From assembly GCF_016863175.1 (NCBI RefSeq), contig NZ_BOOJ01000014.1:1-64000 (forward strand): a DNA stretch of 64,000 bases, written 5' to 3'. This stretch comes from Paraplanobispora siamensis (GTDB taxonomy: Bacteria > Actinomycetota > Actinomycetes > Streptosporangiales > Streptosporangiaceae). Every line of letters starts with the position of its first letter. Position 1 is the stretch's first letter. A program made the translations under genes and the position numbers. Of the stretch, positions 16,284-26,511 are shown piece by piece. The notes beneath the pieces were generated by a model. It had not been told where the DNA came from. It did no database searches and saw only the letters and a program-made list of their open reading frames with translations.

Positions 16284-16756
16284 TGATCCGGTCTCACTGA
16301 CTCTCGGTGGGCGCCGAGCCGACCGGCGGTGGGCGGCTCGTGGAAGACGACAGGGCCCATCTCGCTCTCGCCGGTCTTCAGGTACTTGAGCGAACGGATT
16401 GTCCGCTTCATTCCGGTCAGGCCCTTGAAGCGCCGGATGCCGAAGGTGACCATCACGGCGGCGGCGATCAGGTAGGCGGTCGTGACGACGCCGAAGGCCA
16501 GGACCTCGGGCCAGTCGAACAGCGCCACCAGCCCGTAGGCGATGACGAACGAGATGAGGATCAGGCACAGGTGGGCGATGAAGGCGGCGGCGGCGAACAG
16601 CCCCACCGCCACGCCGACCCGCTTGGCGTCGAACCTGAACTCGGCCTTGGCCAGCTCGACCTCGGAGCGGATCAGGGTGGAGATGTGGCCGCTGGCGGCG
16701 GCCACCAGCGAGCCCAGCGACTCCTGCTGCGGCTCGGTGGCCGGATTCTGCGTCAT
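16280..16756 (-). CDS. holin-like (Phage_holin_3_6) membrane protein
   Basis: A 158-residue protein with an amphipathic N-terminal region (LVAAASGHISTLIRSEVELAKAE), two long hydrophobic segments (about 50-75 and 85-108) and a basic tail. This is the actinobacterial Phage_holin_3_6 type. Despite the name, these are cellular membrane proteins conserved in this locus and no phage genes are nearby. ATG 16756 has AGGAG seven bases upstream. It is the first gene of the run ending with DUF309. Confidence 0.85.
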   Translation of the reverse strand: MTQNPATEPQQESLGSLVAAASGHISTLIRSEVELAKAEFRFDAKRVGVAVGLFAAAAFIAHLCLILISFVIAYGLVALFDWPEVLAFGVVTTAYLIAAAVMVTFGIRRFKGLTGMKRTIRSLKYLKTGESEMGPVVFHEPPTAGRLGAHRESVRPDQ

Positions 16757-17005
16757 AACGATCTCCTATCGAGCGCGGGTGTCAACATCATCCTGCGTGT
16801 TGAGGTGTTTGCGCACGCGCACCCTGAGCAGGATCGCCGCCGGAGGCGAGGCGGCGGGCTCGCCGCGAGCACGCCGGCGGTCACCGCGGCCGCCCTCCCA
16901 GGATCATCGCCGAAGGCGGGACCGCCGAGGGGCAATGACACGGTGAATCCGGCTTCGGCCAGTATCGGCACCTCGGCGGCATCTTGCCAGTGCGACCCCT
17001 CGGGC

Positions 17006-17035
17006 TGTGGACAGAGGTCATCCGCCTGTGGACAA
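17006..17035 (-). promoter_or_regulatory. two DnaA-box-like sites
   Basis: On the minus strand, 17027-17035 is TTGTCCACA, the preferred actinobacterial DnaA box. 17006-17014 is CTGTCCACA, one mismatch away. They are 21 bases apart and in the same orientation. Confidence 0.45.
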
Positions 17036-17049
17036 GGGCCGGTGTGCCG

Positions 17050-17133
17050 TGGCCCGCTCTGTTGTGGCCGTGGCCCGCTCTGTTGCGGCCGTGGACCGTT
17101 CGCCTGCGGCTGCGGACCGTTCGCCTGCGGATG
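17050..17133 (+). repeat. 21-bp tandem repeat, 4 units
   Basis: Units begin at 17050, 17071, 17092 and 17113. The first two share TGGCCCGCTCTGTTG and the last two share GGACCGTTCGCCTGCGGCTG-like sequence. The pitch equals the spacing of the two DnaA-box-like sites just upstream, so the whole block may have grown from one unit. Confidence 0.75.
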
Positions 17134-17269
17134 AGGATCATGAGCCCGGCGCTACCCCGGCGACGGCCGGGCGAACACCGTCGATCCCGACGTCGCGGTG
17201 CAGGGGAGCATCCTCCGCAGGGAGAAAACCGGATGCGCCGGGACCCGGGGGCGATCTAACCTCGGTTCC

Positions 17270-17293
17270 ATGGCTACGCCCCGTACTTCCTAG
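17270..17293 (+). CDS. possible leader peptide MATPRTS upstream of ABC-F
   Basis: ATG 17270 opens a seven-codon frame (MATPRTS, stop TAG) that ends 60 bases before the ABC-F start. Short leader frames control several antibiotic-responsive ABC-F genes by attenuation. No clear terminator/antiterminator pair is visible here, so this is only a candidate. Confidence 0.25.
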   Translation: MATPRTS

Positions 17294-17353
17294 CTGGACG
17301 ACCAGGACTCGCACCATCCCTGTGTCTTCCGTTGATTACGGAGCGTAATAAAA

Positions 17354-18937
<1,584 letters not shown>

Positions 18938-18983
18938 CCCCGCGGTGCCCGTCGTACCACGCCGGCACGCCGGGCACCCGGGG
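18938..18983. terminator. possible bidirectional terminator between ABC-F and acsA
   Basis: GGTGCCCG (18944-18951) pairs with CGGGCACC (18971-18978), and flanking CCCC/GGGG extends the stem with a bulge. It lies between convergent genes. The loop is long, so it is weaker than the other terminators here. Confidence 0.4.
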
Positions 18984-18998
18984 TCGCCTCACCGATCG

Positions 18999-20984
18999 TC
19001 AGTCCTCGCTCTTGGCGCTGGGCAGCTTCTCGGAGATGAGGTTCATCACCGTGCTGTCGGCCAGAGTGGTGACGTCGCCGATGCTGCGGTTCTCCGCCAC
19101 GTCGCGGAGCAGACGCCGCATGATCTTGCCGGAGCGGGTCTTCGGCAGCTCGGGTACCACCAGGATCTGGCGGGGCTTGGCGATCGGGCCGAGCGTCTTG
19201 GCCACGTGGTTGCGCAGTTCGGCGGCGATGTCCTCGCTCTCCTCCGCGCCGCCGCGCAGGATCACGAACGACACGATGGCCTGGCCGGTCAGCGGGTCGG
19301 TCGCGCCGACCACGGCCGCCTCGGCGACCTTCGGGTGGGAGACGAGAGCCGACTCCACCTCGGTGGTGGAGATGTTGTGACCGGAGACGAGCATGACGTC
19401 GTCGACGCGGCCCAGCAGCCAGATGTCGCCGTCCTCGTCGCGCTTGGCACCGTCGCCGGCGAAGTACATCCCTTCGAAGCGGGACCAGTAGGTGTCGATG
19501 AAGCGCTGGTCGTCGCCCCAGATCGTGCGGAGCATCGACGGCCACGGGTCGCGGATCGCCAGGAAGCCGCCGCCCCCGTTGGGGACGCTCTCGCCCTGGT
19601 CGTCGACCACGTCGGCGGTGATGCCGGGCAGCGGGCGCATGGCCGCGCCGGGCTTGCCGCTGGTCACACCCGGCAGCGGGCTGATCATGATGGCGCCGGT
19701 CTCGGTCTGCCACCAGGTGTCCACGACCGGGGTCCGGTCGCCGCCGATGTGCTCGCGGTACCAGACGTAGGCCTCGGGGTTGATCGGCTCGCCGACGCTG
19801 CCCAGGATCCGCAGGGACGACATGTCGTACTTGGCGGGGATGTCGTCTCCCCACTTCATGAAGGTGCGGATCGCCGTCGGCGCGGTGTAGAGGATCGTCA
19901 CCTTGTACTTCTGCACGATCTCCCAGAACCGGCCGCGGTGCGGGGTGTCCGGGGTGCCCTCGTAGATGACGCTGGTGGCGCCGTTGGCGAGCGGGCCGTA
20001 CACGATGTAGGAGTGACCGGTCACCCAGCCGATGTCGGCGGTGCACCAGTAGATGTCGGTCTCGGGCTTGAGGTCGAAGACCGCGTGATGGGTGTAGGCG
20101 GTCTGGGTCAGGTAGCCGCCGGTGGTGTGCAGGATGCCCTTGGGCTTCCCGGTGGTGCCGCTGGTGTAGAGGATGTAGAGCGGGTGCTCGGAGTCGTGCG
20201 GGACCGGGGTGTGCTCCTCGCTCTGGCGCTCCACCAGGTCGTGCCACCACACGTCCTTGTCGCCCCAGCCGACGTCCTGGCCGGTCCGGCGGACCACGAG
20301 CACGTGCTCGATGCCCGGGCACTCCTTGACGGCCTCGTCCACGGTCGGCTTGAGCGCGCTCGGCGCGCCGCGCCGGTAGCCGCCGTCGGCGGTGACCACG
20401 ATCTTGGCGTCGGCGTCCTGGATCCGGCCGCTGAGCGCGCTGGCGGAGAAGCCGCCGAAGACCACCGAGTGGACGGCGCCGATGCGGGCGCAGGCGAGCA
20501 TCGTGATCGGCAGCTCGGGGATCATCGGCATGTAGATCGCGACCCGGTCGCCCTTGCCGACGCCCAACTCGGTCAGCGCGTTCGCCGCCTTGGCGACCTC
20601 GCGCCGCAGGTCGGCGTAGGTGATCGTACGGGCGTCGCCCTCGGGCTCGCCCTCCCAGTGGTAGGCGACCTTGTCGCCGCGGCCCGCCTCGACGTGGCGG
20701 TCGACGCAGTTGTAGGCGATGTTCAGCTCTCCGCCGACGAACCACTTGGCGAAGGGGGGATTCCAGTCGAGGGTGGTGTCCCAGCGCTTGGACCAGTCCA
20801 GCCGCTCGGCCTGCTTCTCCCAGAAGGCCAGGCGGTCGGCCCCGGCCTCGGCGTAGGCCTGCTCGGTTACATTGGCGGCGGCGGCGAGCTCGGCAGGAGG
20901 AGCGAACCGCCGGGTCTCGTGCAGCAGGTTCGACAGCGTCTCCTGGGCCTCACGCGGTTCGGAACCAGGGGTCTCCGGGGCCAC
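18999..20984 (-). CDS. acsA: acetyl-CoA synthetase
   Basis: A 661-residue AMP-forming acyl-CoA synthetase that converts acetate, ATP and CoA to acetyl-CoA. Motifs are [18 protein letters not shown] (P-loop), [11 protein letters not shown], the [19 protein letters not shown] hinge and the C-terminal [13 protein letters not shown]. The last Lys is the catalytic residue acetylated by Pat-type enzymes in other bacteria. GTG 20984 has AAGGAG seven bases upstream and the first residues look normal for the family, so the much longer open frame upstream is not used. It matches SCO3563 and Rv3667 by position. A good promoter lies about 80 bases upstream. Confidence 0.96.
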   Translation of the reverse strand: MAPETPGSEPREAQETLSNLLHETRRFAPPAELAAAANVTEQAYAEAGADRLAFWEKQAERLDWSKRWDTTLDWNPPFAKWFVGGELNIAYNCVDRHVEAGRGDKVAYHWEGEPEGDARTITYADLRREVAKAANALTELGVGKGDRVAIYMPMIPELPITMLACARIGAVHSVVFGGFSASALSGRIQDADAKIVVTADGGYRRGAPSALKPTVDEAVKECPGIEHVLVVRRTGQDVGWGDKDVWWHDLVERQSEEHTPVPHDSEHPLYILYTSGTTGKPKGILHTTGGYLTQTAYTHHAVFDLKPETDIYWCTADIGWVTGHSYIVYGPLANGATSVIYEGTPDTPHRGRFWEIVQKYKVTILYTAPTAIRTFMKWGDDIPAKYDMSSLRILGSVGEPINPEAYVWYREHIGGDRTPVVDTWWQTETGAIMISPLPGVTSGKPGAAMRPLPGITADVVDDQGESVPNGGGGFLAIRDPWPSMLRTIWGDDQRFIDTYWSRFEGMYFAGDGAKRDEDGDIWLLGRVDDVMLVSGHNISTTEVESALVSHPKVAEAAVVGATDPLTGQAIVSFVILRGGAEESEDIAAELRNHVAKTLGPIAKPRQILVVPELPKTRSGKIMRRLLRDVAENRSIGDVTTLADSTVMNLISEKLPSAKSED

Positions 20985-21062
20985 TACGCACTCCTTCTCG
21001 TACTGCTCGTCAGCTTCGGACGTGTCCCACTTCACCAGGCCAGAGGTACTCGCCACAAGAGG

Positions 21063-21092
21063 TCTAGACAGGTATGTACCAACCGGTGACAA
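21063..21092 (-). promoter_or_regulatory. acsA promoter
   Basis: On the minus strand TTGTCA (-35, 21087-21092) and TCTAGA (-10, 21063-21068) are 18 bases apart. GGTACATACC inside the spacer is a small palindrome. The start codon is about 80 bases downstream. Confidence 0.5.
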
Positions 21093-21300
21093 GAGACGTA
21101 CAGCTCGACAACATTGCTGACGGTAAGTAGCGGACACGTCAGAAACGTTGCGATTCCGACACCCTAGAAATGTCGCAGGCGTTATTCCAGAGGATCTGGT
21201 ACGGCGGTGCGCCGGATGGCCCGATGCGTTCGGTGAACGGTTCAACGGCCGTTTTCGCCGGGGATTCCATGGCGGCGTCGGGAGCTTCCCGACCGGCCGG

Positions 21301-21306
21301 TAGGGT
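21301..21306 (+). promoter_or_regulatory. -10 box TAGGGT, Fic-like gene
   Basis: TAGGGT ends eight bases before GTG 21315, consistent with a leaderless transcript. Confidence 0.4.
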
Positions 21307-21314
21307 CGGAGTCC

Positions 21315-22088
21315 GTGAACGACCCATTGGCTGTCATCGCCGAACTCCCCGGAGTGCCGGAAGCGGTGGCCGGCGTGCGCGAGGCCGTGGACCGCCTCTA
21401 CCGGCATCGCGTGCTGCGGCGCAAGAGCCCCGAGGTGTCGGCCCGCTCCGCCCTGCACGGCGCCAGGGCGTCCGCCGCGCTCGACGGCGTGGACGTCCCG
21501 CTGGAGGCCATCCCGGAGGTCACCGACCCCGTCGTCCAGGGCGCCCTGCGCGTCTCGGCCGAGCTGGGACGGCTCGGCCCCGTGTGGCGTACGGCACCGC
21601 GGCAGGCGCTGGCCAGGCTGCACACGCTGGCCGCCGTGGGGCTGACCGAGGATCTCGGCCGCCCCCGGGCCCGCGCCGAGGCGCCCGACCCGCTCGGCCT
21701 GGGCGCCGCGCCGGGACCCGAGGAGACGGTGGCCCGGGTGGACGGGCTGGTCGACCTGGTGACGGGCGGATCCAAGGCGCCCGCGCTGGTGATGGCCGCC
21801 GTCGTGCACGCCGAACTGGCGGTGCTGCGGCCGTTCGGCACGGCGGACGGGGTCGTCGCGAGAGCGGCGGAGCGGCTGACGCTGGTGGAGTTCGGTCTTG
21901 ATCCCAAGTCGCTGGCCGCGATCGAGCTGGGCCACCTGGAGCTGGGAGAGGCGTACGGCGAGAGCCTGCGGGCCTATCTGACCGGCACCGCCGAGGGGGT
22001 GGCGCAGTGGGTGCGCCACTGCGCGGAGGCGGCCACGCTGGGCGTGCGGGAGGCCACGGCGATCTGCGAGGCCATGCAGCGCGGCTGA
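21315..22088 (+). CDS. degenerate Fic-like protein
   Basis: A 257-residue protein that keeps the outline of a Fic protein but not its active site. The N-terminal region has [18 protein letters not shown], like the SSxIEG segment of class II Fic proteins. The core helix [26 protein letters not shown] aligns with HxFxDGNGR but lacks the catalytic His and the GNGR loop. It is therefore unlikely to AMPylate and may be a scaffold or a new enzyme. Related genes beside acsA are called oxidoreductases in streptomycetes without evidence. The last codons and stop are echoed about 30 bases later (GCGCGGCTGA twice). Confidence 0.6.
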   Translation: MNDPLAVIAELPGVPEAVAGVREAVDRLYRHRVLRRKSPEVSARSALHGARASAALDGVDVPLEAIPEVTDPVVQGALRVSAELGRLGPVWRTAPRQALARLHTLAAVGLTEDLGRPRARAEAPDPLGLGAAPGPEETVARVDGLVDLVTGGSKAPALVMAAVVHAELAVLRPFGTADGVVARAAERLTLVEFGLDPKSLAAIELGHLELGEAYGESLRAYLTGTAEGVAQWVRHCAEAATLGVREATAICEAMQRG

Positions 22089-22161
22089 GGAGCGGCGGAA
22101 GCCGTACGGCGCGGCTGAAGATCCAGATGGGGAATTACGGACATCCCCGGAGCACAAAGCA

Positions 22162-22188
22162 GACGGCGCCCCTGGAAGGGGCGCCGTC
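22162..22188 (+). terminator. terminator after the Fic-like gene
   Basis: GACGGCGCCCC (22162-22172) pairs perfectly with GGGGCGCCGTC (22178-22188) around loop TGGAA. Confidence 0.8.
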
Positions 22189-22713
22189 GCCAGCACGCCA
22201 CATCGGGTTACCAAGCGTGCACCTGTAATCGTCGGAGCGGGTCAAGCCCGTCTCGACGCGCCTCCCGCGGCTGGTCGCGCGTGGGTGCCCGATGGCCGTG
22301 CCCGGACACTAGGTCCGTGCAACCTTTGTACGACGGATTCGGGCTGATGGGAACCCCTGGGACCAAGACCTTTACGGAGAGGGGAAGGTTCGCCGGCCAA
22401 CTGTCGTGAACGTCTCCTGAACGCCTTGAGGGCGGGCGGCGCTTGGGCGAAGGTCATCCCGGCGCCCGGGAATTGATCACCCTCCGTGATCGGCCGGGAG
22501 TCGGCTCCGGATAATTCTCGATTGCGGAAGCCGCGGTGACCAGATCGTTATTTGAAAAAAACCGGAGAAAACCAGAGATTGCTCCTCGACGAAACTCAGG
22601 CGATGAGGCAGCATACGGTTGTATCGCCATGGGCCGGGGTATTGCGCATGGTCGGTTTCACCGATCTCTTGCCACCTCCGGCCTTCTGCTGAAAGCTTTC
22701 TTCTGAAACGGGA

Positions 22714-22778
22714 CCGGCTCTACCCCCCCGGAGCCGGACCGGTCGGCGACCCCCGCTCTCCCCCCCAGCGGGGGTCGC
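22714..22778 (+). other. two tandem hairpins with C-rich loops before ssd
   Basis: CCGGCTC/GAGCCGG (22714-22720 and 22731-22737) encloses a TACCCCCCCG loop. GCGACCCCCGCT/AGCGGGGGTCGC (22746-22757 and 22767-22778) encloses CTCCCCCCC. They lie 140 bases upstream of the ssd start, so they may sit in its leader. They could be a terminator pair, an attenuator or a small RNA end. Confidence 0.45.
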
Positions 22779-22916
22779 CGCTCATTTCCACGGCCGGACC
22801 CCGGGTTTCCACAGGCGGCCCTCGCGCCGTACGGCCGTCCACAGAACGACGCTCGGAGCCTCGGCCGAGGCGGCCTCTCCCCGAAGGTGGGCTTCCCACG
22901 CTTCTGGGAGGCACCC

Positions 22917-23984
22917 TTGGACCGCCCTCTGGTCATCACCGAAGACCCCGCCCTGCTCGACGACCTTCTCCGCGTCGCCGCCGCGGCGGGAGCGGAGCTC
23001 GACGTGGCCCACGCGCCCGCGCACGCCCGGCCCTACTGGACCCGTGCCCCCCTGGTGGTCGTCGGAGGCGACGCGGCCGACGCGCTGGCCGCGACCAGGC
23101 CCCCGCCGCGCCACCGGGTCGTCCTGGTGACCCACGGTCCGGAAAATCCCGACACCTGGCGCAAGTGCGTCGCGGTGGGAGCCCAGGCCGTCCTGGAGCT
23201 GCCCTCCGCGGAACGGCGGCTGGTCGACGAGTTCGCCGACGCCGTGGAGCCCGCCGCGCGGGCCGGTCTCGTCGTCTGCGTCGTGGGCGGCCGGGGCGGG
23301 GCCGGGGCCAGCGTCCTGGCCGCCTCGCTCGCGCTGGTGGCCTCCCGCGGGGGCCTGCGCACCCTTCTCGTCGACGCCGACCCGCTCGGCGGGGGCCTGG
23401 ACCTGCTGCTCGGCCAGGAGGAGACCGAGGGGGCCCGCTGGTCCGACCTCGTCGCCCGTGAGGGCCGGGTCAGCTTCACCGCGCTCCGGGCGGCCCTTCC
23501 GAGCGTCTCGGAGCTGACCTTCCTGTCCTTCCACCGGGGCGAGGCGGGCGCCATCCCGGCCGAGGCCATGCGCTCGGTGCTCGACGCCGGGCAGCGCGGG
23601 TTCGACCTCGTGGTCGTCGACCTCCCCCGCCGCCCCGACCCCGCCGCCGCGGAGGCTCTGGGCCGTGCCGCCACCACCCTCCTGGTCGTCACCGCCGACG
23701 TGCGGGGCGTCCTGGCCGCGGCCCAGACGCTCACCGTCCTGCGGGAGCACACGGGGGAGATCCGGGCCGCCGTCCGCACCGGCATCCTGGACGACGAGGT
23801 GGTCGCCACCTCGCTCGGCGTCCCGTGCGCCGGGAGCCTGCCCGACCAGCCCCGCCTCACCGCCGTCCTGAACCGCGGCACCGTCCCCCGGCTCGGCGGC
23901 CGGAGCCCGCTCGGCCGGTTCTGCGAGGCGTTCCTGCGGTCCGCGGTCGCTTCCGGCCCGTTCCCGCCCGAGGCCACGGGATGA
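22917..23984 (+). CDS. ssd: septum-site/TadZ-CpaE-like ATPase (Ssd)
   Basis: A 355-residue protein of the MinD/ParA superfamily, equivalent to Rv3660c/Ssd and SCO3558 at the head of the actinobacterial tad locus. A receiver-like N-terminal domain (about 1-105) precedes the ATPase. The deviant Walker A is GGRGGAGASVLAASLAL: the Lys of GKS/T is replaced by Ala, so nucleotide hydrolysis may be lost. The later VDADPLGGGLD and VVDLPRRPD motifs are kept. In pilus systems TadZ/CpaE positions the machine at the pole; Ssd affects septation in mycobacteria. TTG 22917 is chosen because GGGAGG lies five bases upstream; GTG 22887 is an alternative. It overlaps tadA by four bases. Confidence 0.85.
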   Translation: MDRPLVITEDPALLDDLLRVAAAAGAELDVAHAPAHARPYWTRAPLVVVGGDAADALAATRPPPRHRVVLVTHGPENPDTWRKCVAVGAQAVLELPSAERRLVDEFADAVEPAARAGLVVCVVGGRGGAGASVLAASLALVASRGGLRTLLVDADPLGGGLDLLLGQEETEGARWSDLVAREGRVSFTALRAALPSVSELTFLSFHRGEAGAIPAEAMRSVLDAGQRGFDLVVVDLPRRPDPAAAEALGRAATTLLVVTADVRGVLAAAQTLTVLREHTGEIRAAVRTGILDDEVVATSLGVPCAGSLPDQPRLTAVLNRGTVPRLGGRSPLGRFCEAFLRSAVASGPFPPEATG

Positions 23985-25642
23985 GCAGGCCCGCACCCGC
24001 CCGCGCGGTCTCACCCGACCTGATCGAAGCCGTCCGGGTACGGCTGGCGCGGACCGGCGTCGAACCCAGCGCCGCGCACGTCGCCGTCGCGCTGCGGGCC
24101 GAGCGGGCGGTCCTGGGCGACGCCGAGATCCTGGCGGTGGCCCGCGCCCTGCGCGCCGACCTGATCGGCGCGGGCCCGCTGGAGCCGCTGCTGGCGGAGG
24201 CCGAGGTCACCGACGTGCTGGTGAACGGTCCCCGGGAGGTGTGGATCGACGACGGCCACGGCCTGCGCCGCACCCCGGTCGCCTTCCCCGACGAGGAGGC
24301 GGTGCGGCGGCTCGCCCAGCGCCTGGCCGCGGCGGCGGGGCGGCGCCTCGACGACGCCTGCCCCTACGTCGACGCCAGACTCGCCGGCGGCGTCCGGCTG
24401 CACGCCGTCCTGCCCCCGGTGTCCCCCGGGGGCACCTGCCTGTCGCTGAGGCTCCCGCCCCGCCACACCTTCGGCCTGGCCGAGCTGGTCGAGGCGGGCA
24501 CGATCGGGGCCGACGCCGTCCCCGTCCTCACCGCGGTGATCGAGTCGAGGCTCGCCTTCCTCATCTCGGGCGGCACCGGCACGGGCAAGACCACACTGCT
24601 GTCGGCCCTGCTCTCCCTCGCCGACCACGGCGAGCGCCTCCTCCTCGTGGAGGACTCCGCCGAGCTCAGACCGCTGCACCCGCACGTGGTGCGGCTGGAG
24701 TCCCGCCCGGCCAACCTCGAAGGCGCCGGCGGCGTGGGGCTGCGCGACCTGGTCCGCCAGGCGCTGCGCATGCGCCCCGACCGGCTCGTCGTCGGAGAGG
24801 TCCGAGGCGCGGAGGTGGTCGACCTGCTCGCGGCGCTCAACACCGGTCACGAGGGCGGCTGCGGCACCCTCCACGCCAACAGGGCGGCCGACGTGCCCGC
24901 CCGCCTCGAGGCCCTCGCCTGCGCCGCCGGTCTCACCCGCGAGGCGGTCCACAGCCAGATCGCCGCGGCCCTGGACGTCGTCATCCACCTCACCCGCGAC
25001 CACGCCGACGGCCGCCGCCGGATCACCGAGATCTGCATGATGACCCGCCGTCCCTCCGGCCTCGTCGAGGCGGAACCCGCCCTCACCTTCTCCCCGACCG
25101 GCCAGGCCGTCCCCGGCCCAGCCTTCCCCGCCCTCACCACCCGAGCCCCCATCACCGAGGCCCTCCTCCCTCCCCCCAGAAGACCCACCCGCCCCACCAC
25201 CGCTCCCGGCACCCGTACCGCTGAAGCCCTCCTCCCCGGAGCCGCGCCCACCTCTCTGCGGGGACCCGGTGCCCGTGCCACGGGAGTCTCCGATGTTCCC
25301 GCCAGCGGACCTGCCGCCCGCAGGGCACGCGCCTCCGTCCCCGAAGCCGCACCGGCCTCCCTCGGAGGACCTGGTGCCCGTGCCGCCGGAGTCTCCGGTC
25401 TTCCCGCCAGCGGACCTGCCGCCCGCAGGGCACGCGCCTCCGTCCCCGAAGCCGCGCCCGCCTCTCTGCGGGGACCCGGTGTCCGTGCTGGCGGAGTCCC
25501 AGCTGCTTTCATCACGGGATCTGACGTTCCTCCCGAGCGGGCTCCCGCTGCCGAGACCGCGTCCGCCCCCGCCGGGGAGTCCACTCCTGCCCGAGCCTCC
25601 GCCGCCTCCGCCAGGTGGTCCGGCGGTCCTGCCCGGCCATGA
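23981..25642 (+). CDS. tadA: TadA/CpaF secretion ATPase with repetitive tail
   Basis: A type II/IV secretion ATPase that powers Flp-pilus assembly. The N-terminal domain and the NGPREVWID box precede the Walker A SGGTGTGKTTLLSALL, the Asp box LLVEDSAEL, the Walker B region MRPDRLVVGEVRGAE and GHEGGCGTLHAN. The enzyme part ends near residue 370. A further 180 residues rich in Ala, Pro and Arg are unusual for the family and contain a 35-residue tandem repeat. ATG 23981 overlaps the ssd stop and the 3' end overlaps tadB, so ssd-tadA-tadB is a coupled operon. Confidence 0.9.
   Translation: MSRPAPARAVSPDLIEAVRVRLARTGVEPSAAHVAVALRAERAVLGDAEILAVARALRADLIGAGPLEPLLAEAEVTDVLVNGPREVWIDDGHGLRRTPVAFPDEEAVRRLAQRLAAAAGRRLDDACPYVDARLAGGVRLHAVLPPVSPGGTCLSLRLPPRHTFGLAELVEAGTIGADAVPVLTAVIESRLAFLISGGTGTGKTTLLSALLSLADHGERLLLVEDSAELRPLHPHVVRLESRPANLEGAGGVGLRDLVRQALRMRPDRLVVGEVRGAEVVDLLAALNTGHEGGCGTLHANRAADVPARLEALACAAGLTREAVHSQIAAALDVVIHLTRDHADGRRRITEICMMTRRPSGLVEAEPALTFSPTGQAVPGPAFPALTTRAPITEALLPPPRRPTRPTTAPGTRTAEALLPGAAPTSLRGPGARATGVSDVPASGPAARRARASVPEAAPASLGGPGARAAGVSGLPASGPAARRARASVPEAAPASLRGPGVRAGGVPAAFITGSDVPPERAPAAETASAPAGESTPARASAASARWSGGPARP
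25235..25516 (+). repeat. 105-bp coding tandem repeat in tadA tail
   Basis: Units 25235-25339 and 25340-25444 each encode 35 residues (P-x-A-A-P-x-S-L-x-G-P-G-A-R-A...ASGPAARRARASV). A third, partial unit runs to about 25516. The unit is a multiple of three and the reading frame is kept. Confidence 0.9.
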
Positions 25643-26346
25643 CCGGGGCCGTGATCCTCGCCGCGTTGGCGGCCTGGCTGTGGATGGGGCCCGACCCGGG
25701 AACCGCGCGGCTGGAGCGTCTGTGCCTGCGCGGGCATGGTCCGGACGGACCCCGCGACCTCCTGCGATGGATCGCCCGGTTCTCCCGGCCGTCCCGTCAG
25801 GCCGAGGCGTGGAGGGCGGCTTCCGTGGAGCTCTGTCAGGTCCTCGCCGCCGAATTGGCCGCGGGACGCACCGCGGGCGAGGCGCTGTCCCGTGCCGTGT
25901 CGTCGATGGAGTTCCCCGATCCGATGGCGATGAGGCCCGTGATCGCGGTGGCGCGAGACGGGGGTGACGTGTCCGAGGCCCTACTGGCCGCGGCCCCGGA
26001 ACGGGGAGGCGAAGGGCTTCGGCGCCTGGCGGCGTGCTGGCGGGCCGCCGCGACCGTCGGCGGAGGATTCTCGGCTCTCGTCGACCGGGTGGCCGCCTCC
26101 CTCCGGGAGGCCGAAGCCCACCGGCGAGACGTCGCCGCCCAGCTCGCCGGTCCTCGATCGACCGCCCGTCTGCTCGCCGGTCTGCCCGTGCTGGGCGTGC
26201 TCATGGCGACAGGACTGGGCATGCGCCCCCTCGACTTCCTCCTCGGCGGCCCCGCCGGGGTGGCATGCCTGGTCGTCGGGGTCGCCCTCGACGGCTGCGG
26301 CCTGTGGTGGACCCGTCATCTGGTCGCCAAAGCCGAGCAGACCTGA
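25639..26346 (+). CDS. tadB: TadB-like pilus assembly membrane protein
   Basis: A 235-residue T2SS-F-domain protein. A signal-anchor-like first segment is followed by the helical domain (VELCQVLAAELAAGRTAGEALSRAV, VIAVARDGGDVSEALLAAA, LAACWRAAATVGGGFSALVDRVA) and two or three C-terminal membrane segments from about 170. It corresponds to Rv3658c/SCO3556-type TadB. ATG 25639 overlaps the tadA stop. Together with TadC it forms the inner-membrane platform of the Tad machine. Confidence 0.85.
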   Translation: MTGAVILAALAAWLWMGPDPGTARLERLCLRGHGPDGPRDLLRWIARFSRPSRQAEAWRAASVELCQVLAAELAAGRTAGEALSRAVSSMEFPDPMAMRPVIAVARDGGDVSEALLAAAPERGGEGLRRLAACWRAAATVGGGFSALVDRVAASLREAEAHRRDVAAQLAGPRSTARLLAGLPVLGVLMATGLGMRPLDFLLGGPAGVACLVVGVALDGCGLWWTRHLVAKAEQT

Positions 26347-26381
26347 GATCCCCCGTCGCTCGCGGTGGTGGCTCGTCGTGT

Positions 26382-26425
26382 GGCCCGAGCCGGGAGCGGC
26401 CCACCGTACGGCCCGAGCCGGGAGC
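26382..26425 (+). repeat. short direct repeat in tadB-tadC gap
   Basis: GGCCCGAGCCGGGAGC occurs at 26382-26397 and 26410-26425. The 165-base gap holds no gene. Confidence 0.6.
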
Positions 26426-26511
26426 CGTGGCGTCTACGGCTGCCGGGCGTCTACTCGCCCATGGCGATGGGTTTCCCGCTCACCTGATGTGACCGCGATC
26501 GGAGAGAAGCG

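Larger units (their letters stand above)
16757..17353. other. 597-base gap upstream of ABC-F gene
   Basis: I see no convincing protein of normal size here. It holds two DnaA-box-like sites on a 21-base pitch (17006-17014 TGTGGACAG and 17027-17035 TGTGGACAA), a 21-base tandem repeat, and a short leader reading frame close to the ABC-F start. Confidence 0.6.
20985..21314. other. 330-base divergent gap, acsA and Fic-like gene
   Basis: It contains the acsA promoter, an AT-richer centre and the short promoter of the Fic-like gene. No further gene is visible. Confidence 0.6.
22089..22916. other. 828-base gap upstream of the tad locus
   Basis: I see no reliable gene. It holds a strong terminator at the left, an AT-rich stretch near 22525-22580, and two tandem hairpins with C-rich loops just before ssd. 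DnaA-box-like sequences with two mismatches lie near 22805 and 22846. Confidence 0.6.

Noticed and set aside
16280-16756. Prophage signal from a holin-like gene
   Set aside because: This holin-like family is a cellular membrane protein conserved in the marP-acs block. No other phage gene is present.
20985-22214. N-terminal extension of acsA through the Fic-like gene
   Set aside because: The frame is open, but a strong AAGGAG precedes GTG 20984 and the extension is antisense to a real gene.
22300-22460. ydaO/c-di-AMP-type riboswitch
   Set aside because: Some GGGAACC and GAGGGGAAGG elements resemble the motif, but I could not build the conserved helices and no typical target gene follows. A covariance-model search with a clear hit would be needed.
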